Shown: positions 52,559-61,382 of the stretch, piece after piece
How the letters are laid out: each line of letters begins with the position of its first letter
How positions within the stretch are numbered: the first letter of the stretch is position 1
Origin: JBHHUI01 sp965248775
GTDB lineage: Bacteria; Chloroflexota; Anaerolineae; Anaerolineales; JBHHUI01
Assembly: GCA_965248775.1 (NCBI GenBank)
Contig: OZ252150.1
Span: forward strand, 5,270,001-5,334,000
Direction: 5' to 3'
Length of the DNA stretch: 64,000 bases
Notes under the pieces: generated by a model
What the model was told of the DNA's origin: nothing
Seen by the model: only the letters and a program-made list of their open reading frames with translations
Database searches by the model: none
Position numbers and translations under genes: made by a program

Positions 52559-53299
52559 ATGAGCAAAAAAAAGAACCGTAAACGGTCTGTAGACCGGACT
52601 CGGGTAGCGGATACGAACGTCCCAGACCCCCCGAAAAAGGCGACGAAACGCCGGGCTGCGCGTCGGCAACGGGCGGCGCAGAAACGCCGACAGCAAATCA
52701 TTTCCGGAGGCCTGGTCGTGGCAGCGATTGCTGTGCTAGGCGGTTGGTTTGCGACCCGCTCCGCTGCGGAACCGGTCGTGCCTCCCGAACGACTGGCATT
52801 GGTTGCCTTTAGAGGCGCGCAGGATGCGTCTGTCACACTCACGGAATACGGGGACTTTAACTGCCCTTCTTGCAAGGCTTGGCATACTGCGGGCATCTTC
52901 GATCAAATTCTGGCACAGTTTGCCGGGCAAGTACGCTACGAATTCCCACACTTTCCGGTCATCACCCCGCGCTCTCCAAAGCTGGCGGAGGCAGCCGAGT
53001 GCGCGCACGACCAGGGCAAGTTCTGGGAGCTGCACGATTTGCTGTATGAATTCGCGCCCACTAGCTCAACCAATGTAATGAAAGATTTTGCAAGGCAGAT
53101 CGGCGTGGAGCAAACCCAGTTCGACGAATGTCTCGACTCGGGTTTGCACGAAGCGACGGTGCGTGAGCATCAGAACCAAGCTTTCTCAATTGGCTTCCGG
53201 GGCACACCTGCGTTCACCATCAATGGCCAGCCATTGGTGAACCCCAGTCCGGAGATGATCATCAATATCATCGAGCAGGCGCTCGTCGCGAGTGGATAA
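52559..53299 (+). CDS. membrane-anchored DsbA-like thioredoxin-fold protein
   Basis: 246 aa. Strongly basic N-terminus (residues 1-45), one membrane segment (about 48-66), then a thioredoxin_4/DsbA-type domain with active site FNCPSCKAW (CPSC, about residue 102-105) and the cis-Pro turn RGTPAFTINGQ (about 219-229). It would act as an extracytoplasmic disulfide oxidoreductase. Its partner is likely a DsbB or VKOR protein encoded elsewhere. ATG 52559, binding site weak. Confidence 0.88.
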   Translation: MSKKKNRKRSVDRTRVADTNVPDPPKKATKRRAARRQRAAQKRRQQIISGGLVVAAIAVLGGWFATRSAAEPVVPPERLALVAFRGAQDASVTLTEYGDFNCPSCKAWHTAGIFDQILAQFAGQVRYEFPHFPVITPRSPKLAEAAECAHDQGKFWELHDLLYEFAPTSSTNVMKDFARQIGVEQTQFDECLDSGLHEATVREHQNQAFSIGFRGTPAFTINGQPLVNPSPEMIINIIEQALVASG

Positions 53300-53359
53300 C
53301 ACCCTAAGCTACTACACTGATTCACAGCCCGAACGAATAAAAGCGAAATGTGGTTAATG

Positions 53360-54055
53360 CTACTGCCCCTTTGCTAACGTCTGGGCGAGCTGGATCACCT
53401 CGCCGAACATCGACTCTGTGAGTCGGCCGGTCTGCGTATTCTGACGACTCGGATGATAGGAACCCACCAGCACCGGAAGATTATCTCCGATGTGTACAAC
53501 TACGCCATGCGCAAACTTCGGCCGAGGTCGAGGGATTGCAGCTCCCCGCTCCTCAAAGGCTCGCAGTACCTGATCAAAGGCCAGCTTGCCAAGCGCCAGG
53601 ATTGCGCGCATATTCAACAGAGCCTGCATCTCGTGCTGCAAATGCTGCGCGCAGTTGGCGATCTCTTCGCGCGTGGGACGGTTTGCTGGAGGGGCGCATC
53701 GCACAATGGAAGACAGGTAAGCATCGTGTAGTGTCAAGCCATCTCCGCGTTGGCGCGAGGTCGGCTGGCTTGCGATACCAAAACGATGAAGTACCCGGGC
53801 GAGAAAATCTGCTGATCCCATTCCATCTGTGCTATCACCAGTAAACATGCGTCCCGTGCGATTCGCGCCGTGTGCCGCTGGCGCCAAACCCACAATCAGC
53901 AAATGCGCTGCAGGGTCGCCAAAACCAGGCACCGGTTTGCCCCAATAGTCATCGTCGCGATAAGCACGTTTTTTCGTATGCGCGACCTCCCTACAGTATG
54001 AGATCAGGCGCGGACAGGCCGTACATTCCACGACGGCCTGATTAATCGTTTCCAT
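53360..54055 (-). CDS. uracil-DNA glycosylase, family 4/5 type
   Basis: 231 aa. Cys-rich N-terminus CTACPRLISYC and later RCAPPANRP...NCAQ give four Cys for an iron-sulfur cluster. Motif A is GLAPAAHGANRTGRMFTGD (active-site region, UDGb-like with no Asp or Asn activating water), and the C-terminal motif is GSYHPSRQNTQTGRLT. This combination is typical of family 5 (UDGb). Removes uracil or deaminated bases from DNA. ATG 54055 preferred; GTG 54070 is possible. Confidence 0.87.
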   Translation of the reverse strand: METINQAVVECTACPRLISYCREVAHTKKRAYRDDDYWGKPVPGFGDPAAHLLIVGLAPAAHGANRTGRMFTGDSTDGMGSADFLARVLHRFGIASQPTSRQRGDGLTLHDAYLSSIVRCAPPANRPTREEIANCAQHLQHEMQALLNMRAILALGKLAFDQVLRAFEERGAAIPRPRPKFAHGVVVHIGDNLPVLVGSYHPSRQNTQTGRLTESMFGEVIQLAQTLAKGQ

Positions 54056-54153
54056 TTTTTGTATGTCCACAATTTTAATCCGTTATATTCTGCTTTTCGC
54101 GCAATGCTCTGCGGCAGTATACTGCCAGCGAGGTTTAAGAAGGAGCAGTTGCG

Positions 54154-54624
54154 ATGGCTGAAACTCCCCAAAAAGTAGAACCCACTGGCGGCTCGGAAAT
54201 CCGTCCGCCTGACCTGCAACAGAAAGCTAATCCGCCTAATGTGGAAGAGACCCTTCTGTACAATTTAAGCAGCCGACTGGATGAACTGCAAGCTGGGCCC
54301 AGCATTGGTATTCCGGGTTCGACGGCGGCAACACTGGGTATGTTTGTTGAAGACTTGCAGTCTAGCAGTTTGATGCTTCTCACAGTTGGCAACATCCTCG
54401 GCGAAGCCGGAACTTCGGCAGCGGGGCCGGCCATTCTCTGGGAACCCGGCACGCCGGTGCTACAACCCGGCCCGGCTGATGGGGGGACGACAGCAGACCA
54501 GATCGCAAAAGTCGAACGGGTAGTGTTGAATGATTTTTGCGATGCAGGCGCCGCCATTCTGAATTGCTCCCGGATGGCAGCGAAATATCCGGAGTGGCTG
54601 CCCCGCGCTTGGGAATGCGTGTGA
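54154..54624 (+). pseudogene. N-terminal half of a Nal1-like degenerate protease domain, split from the KAP protein by a frameshift
   Basis: 156 aa in this frame. Residues 35-140 match the start of Nal1-like trypsin-fold proteins: GPSIGIPGSTAATLGMFVED, LLTVGNIL where the catalytic His (usually SNNHVL) is Asn, TPVLQPGPADGG and NDFCDAGAAIL (Asp region). The frame ends after PRAWECV. Adding one C to the TCCCGG at 54568-54571 joins it to SPDGSEISGVAAPRLGMRVKR in the downstream frame, so the two ORFs are one gene of about 833 codons. Start ATG 54154 has AGGAG eight nt upstream. Confidence 0.78.
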
Positions 54625-56654
54625 AGCGCTTCGGTCGTGCTGGAATGAGGGAAGCAACGGTCTTAGCTCTGAACGTTTCAGCGAGCGTCAATTATCAGTC
54701 GGGATCGCGAACAATCAGTGGCGCATTTTCAACTGAGAACTTCTCCAGCGGGGGAGATGCCGGTGCAATTGTGCTCGAGTCTGATACCAATCGGGTTGTG
54801 GGCATGGTCATCGCCGGTTCAGACAGGGTCACGATCTGTATTCCCATTGCGACAATTCTGCGCGAGCTGGAAATTCGCATTCCCGGGATTGATGCCACAA
54901 TCGAAGTTATTCAGGAGGTCGCGCTTACTGATCTCGTTGCGATAAACGATACGGTCGGTTATCGAAAACGGGATCGTCTCGGCTACGAGACGTATATCGA
55001 ATCCTTCGTACGTCTGATCCGCGATCCGGAAACAAAACCTCCGCTCACGATTGGCATCTATGGCGCGTGGGGCAGTGGCAAAACATTCCTGATGACACGC
55101 ATCATGGAACGATTACGCGGTCTCGGGCCGACAGACGAACAAACAGCCTCCCTTGACGTTCGTTCCAAAAAGCGCAGACGTTCGGAGATACGCTTTTCCG
55201 ATGTGGCCATTGTCCATTTCAATGCATGGGAATACGAGGCCAGTGAAAAACTGTGGGCCGGGATGGTGCAGCGCATATACAAAGAAGTTGAGTTGCAAAT
55301 GGGATTGTATGGACGGCTATGGGTGAATTTTCGCCGCAATCTCGCGCGGGAGGCCGTCACGCTGCGGCGGGTGCTGCTCCCTTATACGCTGATCGTGGGC
55401 ACAGTCCTTACAGCGCTCACCGTGGGATTGCTGGCGATAGGGCAGGAATCTCTTGCGCTGTTAATTCCAGTGCTGGGAGTGCCCGGTCTGATTCGTCTGG
55501 CCGTGGACATGGTTGGCATAATCCGCCAACCCCAAAGTGAATGGATCGTCAAATTCTTCGCGCAGCCGGACTACAGCAAGCACCTCGGATTCATGGCAGA
55601 CATCCGCCGCGACCTGACTGCCCTGACCAACAGCTTGCCGCCTGAGTTGAAAATCGCAGTTTTTGTGGACGACCTGGATCGCTGCTCCCCGGAAAAAGCC
55701 GTCGAAGTATTGGAAGCAATCAAATTGCTGCTTGATTTCCGCCGCTTCATCGTCTGCCTAGGTATCGACGCCCGTATTATCACCCACGCGATTGAGGAAC
55801 ATTATGGGAAGGTCTTTGCTGCAGCGGGCGTGACAGGTTACGAATATCTGCAAAAGATAGTCCAGATACCCTTCAACATCCCGGAACCATCATTCGACGA
55901 AGTTAGACGATTCCTCAACAACCTGCTCGGTGCGGCGGAGGAAGAGGTCGATACACTCTTCTTTGAAAACGTAGAAATTGTGACGGCTGAAACGGCAGTG
56001 GTTCAAGCTGCAGATTCCGGAGCAGGGGCTGCTGCGCATGCGGGAGGAACTCCGGTGCAGGGGGATGGAAGCACGCATGCGGCTCCCGTGCGCGATGATC
56101 TAGAAATTGTCGTGGAGAGGCGGGTTGCCTTCATCAAGGAGGAACGCGATGCCTTGCGCACATTTATCCCTTACATGGTCCCGAACCCCCGTCGCATCAA
56201 ACGGCTGGTCAATATCTATCGCCTCATTCGCGATCTGGCACCGGATAAAGGACTGGAAGGCATCGTCCGCCAGTATGACAAACTTTTCCCGTGGCTACTA
56301 ATGAACGAGCAAGCGGCCTTCACAACGCATGTGATGCTGGAATTGTTTGAGAGTGGTGAGGCGAACGACGCTGTTGTTTTGGCCGGCCTTTTTGCAAAAG
56401 CGAAGCCACTTCTGGAAGGTATGGAGAAAACGCGCCTGCACCGCCTCGATATTGACACACATATGTTGGCCGAACTTCTGCGCGATTACGGTACACGTAT
56501 CACACGGCAGGATATTCAATTGCTAAGTAACCTGACGATAAATTTCAACCCGGCATTGCGCTCGGAGGTGCGGGCGGCGCTTGCGACGGTAAAGAAAAGA
56601 CCAACTTCCGCGGAGCCGAAAAGCCCCGCACCACGTCGCCGCAGTAGTCGTTAA
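54537..56654 (+). CDS. KAP P-loop NTPase with degenerate serine-protease domain (C-terminal part of frameshifted gene)
   Basis: Residues 1-120 of this frame finish the protease-like fold: GMRVKRFGRAGMREATVLA and GGDAGAIVLE, where GDSGG is expected, so the nucleophile Ser is Ala. Then follows a KAP NTPase domain: Walker A GIYGAWGSGKTFL, FNAWEYEASEKLWAGM, two membrane helices inserted (about 280-330), and Walker B KIAVFVDDLDRCSPEKAVEVLEAIK. The C-terminal region holds EYLQKIVQIPFNIPEP and NPRRIKRLVNIYRL. KAP NTPases are membrane-associated and include the phage-exclusion protein PifA. The gene stands alone, with no nuclease or toxin neighbour. Both protease residues changed suggests a sensor or scaffold role. 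Confidence 0.8.
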   Translation: MRCRRRHSELLPDGSEISGVAAPRLGMRVKRFGRAGMREATVLALNVSASVNYQSGSRTISGAFSTENFSSGGDAGAIVLESDTNRVVGMVIAGSDRVTICIPIATILRELEIRIPGIDATIEVIQEVALTDLVAINDTVGYRKRDRLGYETYIESFVRLIRDPETKPPLTIGIYGAWGSGKTFLMTRIMERLRGLGPTDEQTASLDVRSKKRRRSEIRFSDVAIVHFNAWEYEASEKLWAGMVQRIYKEVELQMGLYGRLWVNFRRNLAREAVTLRRVLLPYTLIVGTVLTALTVGLLAIGQESLALLIPVLGVPGLIRLAVDMVGIIRQPQSEWIVKFFAQPDYSKHLGFMADIRRDLTALTNSLPPELKIAVFVDDLDRCSPEKAVEVLEAIKLLLDFRRFIVCLGIDARIITHAIEEHYGKVFAAAGVTGYEYLQKIVQIPFNIPEPSFDEVRRFLNNLLGAAEEEVDTLFFENVEIVTAETAVVQAADSGAGAAAHAGGTPVQGDGSTHAAPVRDDLEIVVERRVAFIKEERDALRTFIPYMVPNPRRIKRLVNIYRLIRDLAPDKGLEGIVRQYDKLFPWLLMNEQAAFTTHVMLELFESGEANDAVVLAGLFAKAKPLLEGMEKTRLHRLDIDTHMLAELLRDYGTRITRQDIQLLSNLTINFNPALRSEVRAALATVKKRPTSAEPKSPAPRRRSSR

Positions 56655-56681
56655 ATCCGAGCCGAAACCCGATATATGGAT

Positions 56682-58268
56682 TTATTCATCGGCTGGTGGC
56701 GGGCCGTGCCCACCGCCGCCGGGCGTCTCCACGCGGATACGATTCCCTGCCCGAACGTGGCGGCTAAATTTACCCGGCAGGGCTTCTTCTTTATCCTCCT
56801 GGATGAGAATGTTACGACCGTTTGCACCAGGTTGACCGCCCGCAAGACCATAGGGCTGCGTTCTGCGCCGCTCCGAGAGCATTGTAATTGTCGCGTCTGC
56901 AAGCAGCTCGATTTCGCGAACGACTCCATCCCCACCGCGATATTGTCCGCGTCCGCCGGAACCACGCCTTAGTTCGTAACGCTTCACTCGGAACGGATAG
57001 GCGTACTCCAGGGCTTCAATAGGTGTGTTGAGTGTGTTTGTCATGTGGGTGTGAATACCATCGGCGCCATTTTTTCCGGGACGCGCACCCATTCCACCCC
57101 CGATCGTCTCATAATAGGCGAAGTGTTGTTGCCGGCCGGGGTCCCAGCCGCCGATAGTCAGGTTGTTCATTGTGCCCTGACTTGCGGCCGGGATACGATC
57201 CGCGCGGACTTGTGCCAGCGCACCTAAAAGAACATCGGTCGCGCGTTGCGATGTTTCCACATTGCCGCCCGCCACCGCCGCGGGTGCGCGCGCATTGAGT
57301 AGTGTACCTTCCGGGGCAATGATTCGGATGGGTGCGAAGCAGCCACTGTTGGATGGAATATCCAGCTCTATGAGAGCGCGGAAGGCGTAAAAAACGGCCG
57401 ACATGGTGATGGCATAAACGGCGTTGATGCTCCCGGTAACCTGTTGCGATGTGCCGCTGAAGTCCACTGTCACCTCGTCACCGGCTACAGTGATCGTGAC
57501 CTGCAGCTTTACCGGCTCGGGTTCAATACCATCGTCGTCCATGAAGTCCGAGAATGCATAAGTTCCGTCGGGCAGATCGGCGATAAGTCGGCGTGTCATT
57601 CGTTCGGCGTAGGCCAACAGTTCCTCGGAGCGCTGCTGGACTTCTGCCACGCCATAGCGCCGAACAAGTTCCCGCAGGCGTTCGACCCCTTTGCCATTGG
57701 CAGCAATCTGTGCCCGTAAATCGCCCGCGCGTTCCGTTGGGGTGCGTACATTTGCGAGGATGATGTCCATAACGGGCTGGTTTAGATTACCGTGCTCTAC
57801 GAGCTTTAGCGGCGGGATGATGATGCCTTCCTGATAGATCTCGCGCGAGAGCGGCATGGAGCCGGGTGACATGCCCCCCACATCTGAGTGGTGGGCACGG
57901 TTGGCAGAAAATCCGAGCAATTGGGCGTTCGGGCTGTCATCGCTGAATATCGGGGTGACCATTGTGATGTCTGGTAGGTGGTTGCCGCCATGGAAAGGGT
58001 CGTTGAGAACGGCCACGTCGCCTGGAGAAAATTCAAGCGCCTCCAGACAAGCCAGAACAGACATTGGCATGGCGCCCAGGTGGGCTGGGATGTGGGCAGC
58101 TTGCGCGATTAGCGCCCCTTCGGCGTTGAAAAGAGCGCAGGAGAAATCCAGCCGCTCCTTGATATTGGGAGAATAGCCTGTGCGGCGCAGCACCACACCC
58201 ATCTCCTCGGCAATGGAAGCGAACAGATGTTTGAATACTTCAAGTTGTATCGGATCAGGAGTGCTCAA
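56682..58268 (-). CDS. hydantoinase B/oxoprolinase family subunit
   Basis: 528-aa beta subunit of ATP-dependent hydantoinase/5-oxoprolinase-type enzymes that open cyclic amides. Motifs: LFNAEGALIAQAAHIPAHLGAMP, LNDPFHGGNHLPDITMV, RAHHSDVGGMSPGSMP, and near the end RRGSGGRGQYRGGDGVVRE. Length is normal. It ends with the Gly-rich GGGGHGPPP. The alpha subunit HyuA lies at 59379-61382 on the same strand, but a LysM gene on the other strand sits between them, so the subunits are not in one simple operon. Confidence 0.92.
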   Translation of the reverse strand: MSTPDPIQLEVFKHLFASIAEEMGVVLRRTGYSPNIKERLDFSCALFNAEGALIAQAAHIPAHLGAMPMSVLACLEALEFSPGDVAVLNDPFHGGNHLPDITMVTPIFSDDSPNAQLLGFSANRAHHSDVGGMSPGSMPLSREIYQEGIIIPPLKLVEHGNLNQPVMDIILANVRTPTERAGDLRAQIAANGKGVERLRELVRRYGVAEVQQRSEELLAYAERMTRRLIADLPDGTYAFSDFMDDDGIEPEPVKLQVTITVAGDEVTVDFSGTSQQVTGSINAVYAITMSAVFYAFRALIELDIPSNSGCFAPIRIIAPEGTLLNARAPAAVAGGNVETSQRATDVLLGALAQVRADRIPAASQGTMNNLTIGGWDPGRQQHFAYYETIGGGMGARPGKNGADGIHTHMTNTLNTPIEALEYAYPFRVKRYELRRGSGGRGQYRGGDGVVREIELLADATITMLSERRRTQPYGLAGGQPGANGRNILIQEDKEEALPGKFSRHVRAGNRIRVETPGGGGHGPPPADE

Positions 58269-58289
58269 ATGACTGCCATTATTGTCAAG

Positions 58290-58317
58290 TTAACCTTATG
58301 GAAAATTCGTTTATAAT
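58290..58317 (+). promoter_or_regulatory. promoter candidate of LysM gene
   Basis: TTAACC (58290-58295), 16-nt spacer, TATAAT (58312-58317) in the divergent gap between hyuB and the LysM gene. Confidence 0.4.
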
Positions 58318-58381
58318 GATCCGCGATGTGGGACTGAAAATTTATCCCGCTTCCGGCCAAGAATCGGCCAAAGAGGTAAGC

Positions 58382-59158
58382 ATGCGCAAGACCAGAGCCA
58401 CAATCATCCTGATATTCATCCTGGGGATAACTGTCTTCGTCCCTGCAGTGCAAGCCGGTCGTCATGACCTGGTCAGTATATGGCTGCGCAATTTTACTTC
58501 CTACGAATACAGTGTCGTCATAAATGGCCCTTCACCGTTTCTCATAGCCGATTCATCGCATGCAACATCTTCGAAGGTGCACGCTGGTCCAGCAGGCCGG
58601 TATGGTTATGTCATCACGCGGCAGGATGGCTTCACCTTTCGGGGCGATGTTTTCGCGCCCCGCGACACGACAATCATCTTTACTTTGACAGATGGACCCG
58701 GAGTCCACCCACAGTTGACAGTCTCCCGTATCAACAGTTCGCCTTTTGGGCGAGGTATGTCAACCTCCACCACATTTTCCGCAATGCTGGCGAATGAACC
58801 GGTAGCATCTTCTGGTAGCACCTCAAGTGCTGTTTTTGTGCCTGCTCCTCCGCCCACCGCTACACCGACTGTGCTGACGCGCAACAACACGTATGTTGTT
58901 CAGCCGGGTGACACCATCCCGAAAATTGCCGCGCTGGTTGGGATGTGGCCTTCTGTGGTGGCGCACATGAATGGTGTCCCCAGCGGGAATATCTGGCCGG
59001 GGCAGGTAATTCAATTCCGCACCTACACCGTCGTGCCGGGTGATACGTTCTTCAGCGTGGCCTCGAAGCTTGCAACGACCAGAGCGGCGTTGTGGGCAGC
59101 CAATCCCGGAGTAAATACCGAAGCGCTCCGGCATGGGCAGGTGCTGAACGTTCCGTGA
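58382..59158 (+). CDS. secreted LysM-repeat protein
   Basis: 258 aa. Signal peptide MRKTRATIILIFILGITVF... cleaved near VQA, then a beta-rich N-terminal domain of unknown type, a short Pro/Thr linker, and two LysM modules (YVVQPGDTIPKIAALVGM and YTVVPGDTFFSVASKLAT). Likely binds peptidoglycan or surface polysaccharide. ATG 58382 with AGAGGT upstream was chosen over ATG 58298, which adds a non-signal extension. It is inserted on the opposite strand between hyuB and hyuA and ends with a terminator at 59182-59214. Confidence 0.8.
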   Translation: MRKTRATIILIFILGITVFVPAVQAGRHDLVSIWLRNFTSYEYSVVINGPSPFLIADSSHATSSKVHAGPAGRYGYVITRQDGFTFRGDVFAPRDTTIIFTLTDGPGVHPQLTVSRINSSPFGRGMSTSTTFSAMLANEPVASSGSTSSAVFVPAPPPTATPTVLTRNNTYVVQPGDTIPKIAALVGMWPSVVAHMNGVPSGNIWPGQVIQFRTYTVVPGDTFFSVASKLATTRAALWAANPGVNTEALRHGQVLNVP

Positions 59159-59181
59159 ATTCCCGCACATACAATATTTCG

Positions 59182-59214
59182 AAAGCCGTTCATCCTTTCG
59201 ATGAATGGCTTTTT
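59182..59214 (+). terminator. terminator after LysM gene
   Basis: 13-bp stem (59182-59194 with 59200-59212, one G-U pair), loop CTTTC, then a T run. 23 nt after the LysM stop. Confidence 0.85.
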
Positions 59215-59378
59215 ACACCCGCGGAGCGGAATACCCCGTAGACCCCAGTATTGTTAGGACTGCACTGAAATGCGTGAGGGGCTACGGAATTTAAGTATGT
59301 AGCTAACCCCTGCACTCAGAGCGAAATCCATAATGCCCCAACTGCCTGCAAAGGTGGAAATACTGAGGGTTTTGCCTC

Positions 59379-61382
59379 CTATTCACCAATTGCCACCTTG
59401 AAATTCAGATAAACATCCACCTCCAAAATATCGCCGCTCGATAAGTAAACAGTTGTGTCGGGCTGTGCCACGATGGCCGGACCTGCCACGGAATGTCCGG
59501 GGTGCAGCGCCTCTCCGGCATATTGAGGGATTGTTCGGGCAGAACCGTCTGCCAGAATCACATTCTGTTCGTCAAGCTGTGCCTCTGAGGCGTCGCTGTT
59601 GCTCGTTAAGCCCTTTCTGATCTTTGGCTGCTCCGCGCGTCGAACGGCACGTACGCGCAAATTGACGATCTCTACGGCAGCCTGTGGCTCGCTATGTCCG
59701 TAGGCGCGATTGTGTGTTTGATGAAATACATCCGCGTACTCGGCAGTTAGCGGTACGGCTAGCTCGTAAGATTGGCCTTGATACCGAATGTCGAGTGTCG
59801 GCTCGATGCGAATTTTCTCAGATGGCACGCCTTCAGCTTCCAGATCAGTTTTGCCGCGCGACACCATTGGCGCGATGGCCTGCTCGAGGTCAGAAAAGGT
59901 TGTGTCATCTGGTAGCATCACCGTTCGCACGTAATCTTTCACAACATCGGCGGTCAGCATTCCAAATGCAGACAAGGTGGAAGCGCCCAGTGGGATCAGA
60001 ACAGAACGGATGCCCAGGCTGCGTGCCAGCTCGCAGGCGTGCAGACTGCCTGCGCCACCGAAAGATACCAGCGCAAAGTCACGGGGATCGTGACCACGTT
60101 CGACGGAGATCACCCGGATGGCGCGTGCCATGTGGGCATTGGCAATGGCAATCATCCCAAGCGCTGCAGTCTGGGCGCGTGTCAGGCCGAGACTCGCTTC
60201 CAATCCAGCTGCCGCGGCCAACTCCTCCAGAGCTGTGTTTGCTGCTTGGGCATCCAACTTCATTTCGCCACCGAGAAAATTGTCCGGGCTCAAGCGGCCG
60301 AGCACGACATTGGCATCCGTCACCGTTGGCTGGGTTCCGCCCTGACCATAGCAGGCCGGGCCTGGCACAGCACCGGCACTCTGGGGTCCCACGCGAATTG
60401 CGCCGCCGGCATCTACATAGCCCAGTGAACCGCCACCGGCACCGACAGTGTGAATGTCAATGACGGGGACGCCGATCGGCAATCCGCCAATGGAGGCCTC
60501 CGAAGTAACTCGCATCTCTCCTTCTACCAATGAGACATCTGTTGAGGTGCCGCCCATATCGAAAGCGATAATCTTTTCGTAACTCGCGACGCGGGCTACT
60601 CGTGCTGCTCCGACTACGCCACCGGCCGGCCCGGAGAGAATTGTGCGGACAGCCTCGCGTCGCGCCTGGCTTGCCCGCAGGCTGCCGCCATTCGATTGCA
60701 TGATGCGTAGTTCGGCGATGGAAGGGTGATCTTCCAACCGGCCCAAGTAGCGATCCATGATCGGTCCGACATACGCATTGATCGTGGTCGTGCTTGCCCG
60801 TTCATATTCGCGGAACTCTGGTAGGACTTCGCTCGAAATCGAAACGGCAAAGCCAGCCGTACGCAGGGCAGTATCGATTCGTTCTTCATGCTCGGGATGA
60901 TGGAATGAGAAGAGCAAGCACACTGCAACCGAGTCAACTTGCGCCGCGCGGAGTTCGTCAACTAGTGCAGGCAGCTCATTTTCATCTAGTGGAGTAAGTA
61001 CTCGTCCGCGATAATCAACACGCTCGCGGATTTCAAAACAGCGATCCGCAGGCACCAGCGGAGCGGGGCGGTCCGCAAAGAAATCGTAGATATGCTCGCG
61101 GTTTTGCCGCCCGATGGTGAGGATATCGCGAAAGCCGGCGGTCGTGACGAAAGCAATTCGGGCACCTTTACGTTCGAGCAATGCGTTGGTAGCCACTGTC
61201 GAACCATGTACGATATTGAAGGCAGCGTCCGAGGATTCTCCCAGACGGGCTAAGCCTGCGAACACTGCACGGGAAGGATCGTCGGGCGTGGAGAGTATTT
61301 TAAATGATTGGATATCACCAGAGATCTCGTCGTGCAGGACGAAATCGGTAAACGTGCCGCCGATGTCAATCCCGATACGCAT
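59379..61382 (-). CDS. hydantoinase A/oxoprolinase family subunit
   Basis: 667-aa alpha subunit with ASKHA-type ATPase features: MRIGIDIGGTFTDF (phosphate loop), HGSTVATNALLERKGAR, FDMGGTSTDVSL, GAGGGSLGYVDAGG and SFGGAGSLHACELA. Couples ATP hydrolysis to ring opening of hydantoin or 5-oxoproline-like substrates. ATG 61382 chosen; upstream codons to 61445 lack support. Its start overlaps the stop of the upstream MBL gene by 17 bp, so the two are translationally coupled. The MBL product may process the same substrate class, but this is inference. Confidence 0.9.
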   Translation of the reverse strand: MRIGIDIGGTFTDFVLHDEISGDIQSFKILSTPDDPSRAVFAGLARLGESSDAAFNIVHGSTVATNALLERKGARIAFVTTAGFRDILTIGRQNREHIYDFFADRPAPLVPADRCFEIRERVDYRGRVLTPLDENELPALVDELRAAQVDSVAVCLLFSFHHPEHEERIDTALRTAGFAVSISSEVLPEFREYERASTTTINAYVGPIMDRYLGRLEDHPSIAELRIMQSNGGSLRASQARREAVRTILSGPAGGVVGAARVARVASYEKIIAFDMGGTSTDVSLVEGEMRVTSEASIGGLPIGVPVIDIHTVGAGGGSLGYVDAGGAIRVGPQSAGAVPGPACYGQGGTQPTVTDANVVLGRLSPDNFLGGEMKLDAQAANTALEELAAAAGLEASLGLTRAQTAALGMIAIANAHMARAIRVISVERGHDPRDFALVSFGGAGSLHACELARSLGIRSVLIPLGASTLSAFGMLTADVVKDYVRTVMLPDDTTFSDLEQAIAPMVSRGKTDLEAEGVPSEKIRIEPTLDIRYQGQSYELAVPLTAEYADVFHQTHNRAYGHSEPQAAVEIVNLRVRAVRRAEQPKIRKGLTSNSDASEAQLDEQNVILADGSARTIPQYAGEALHPGHSVAGPAIVAQPDTTVYLSSGDILEVDVYLNFKVAIGE

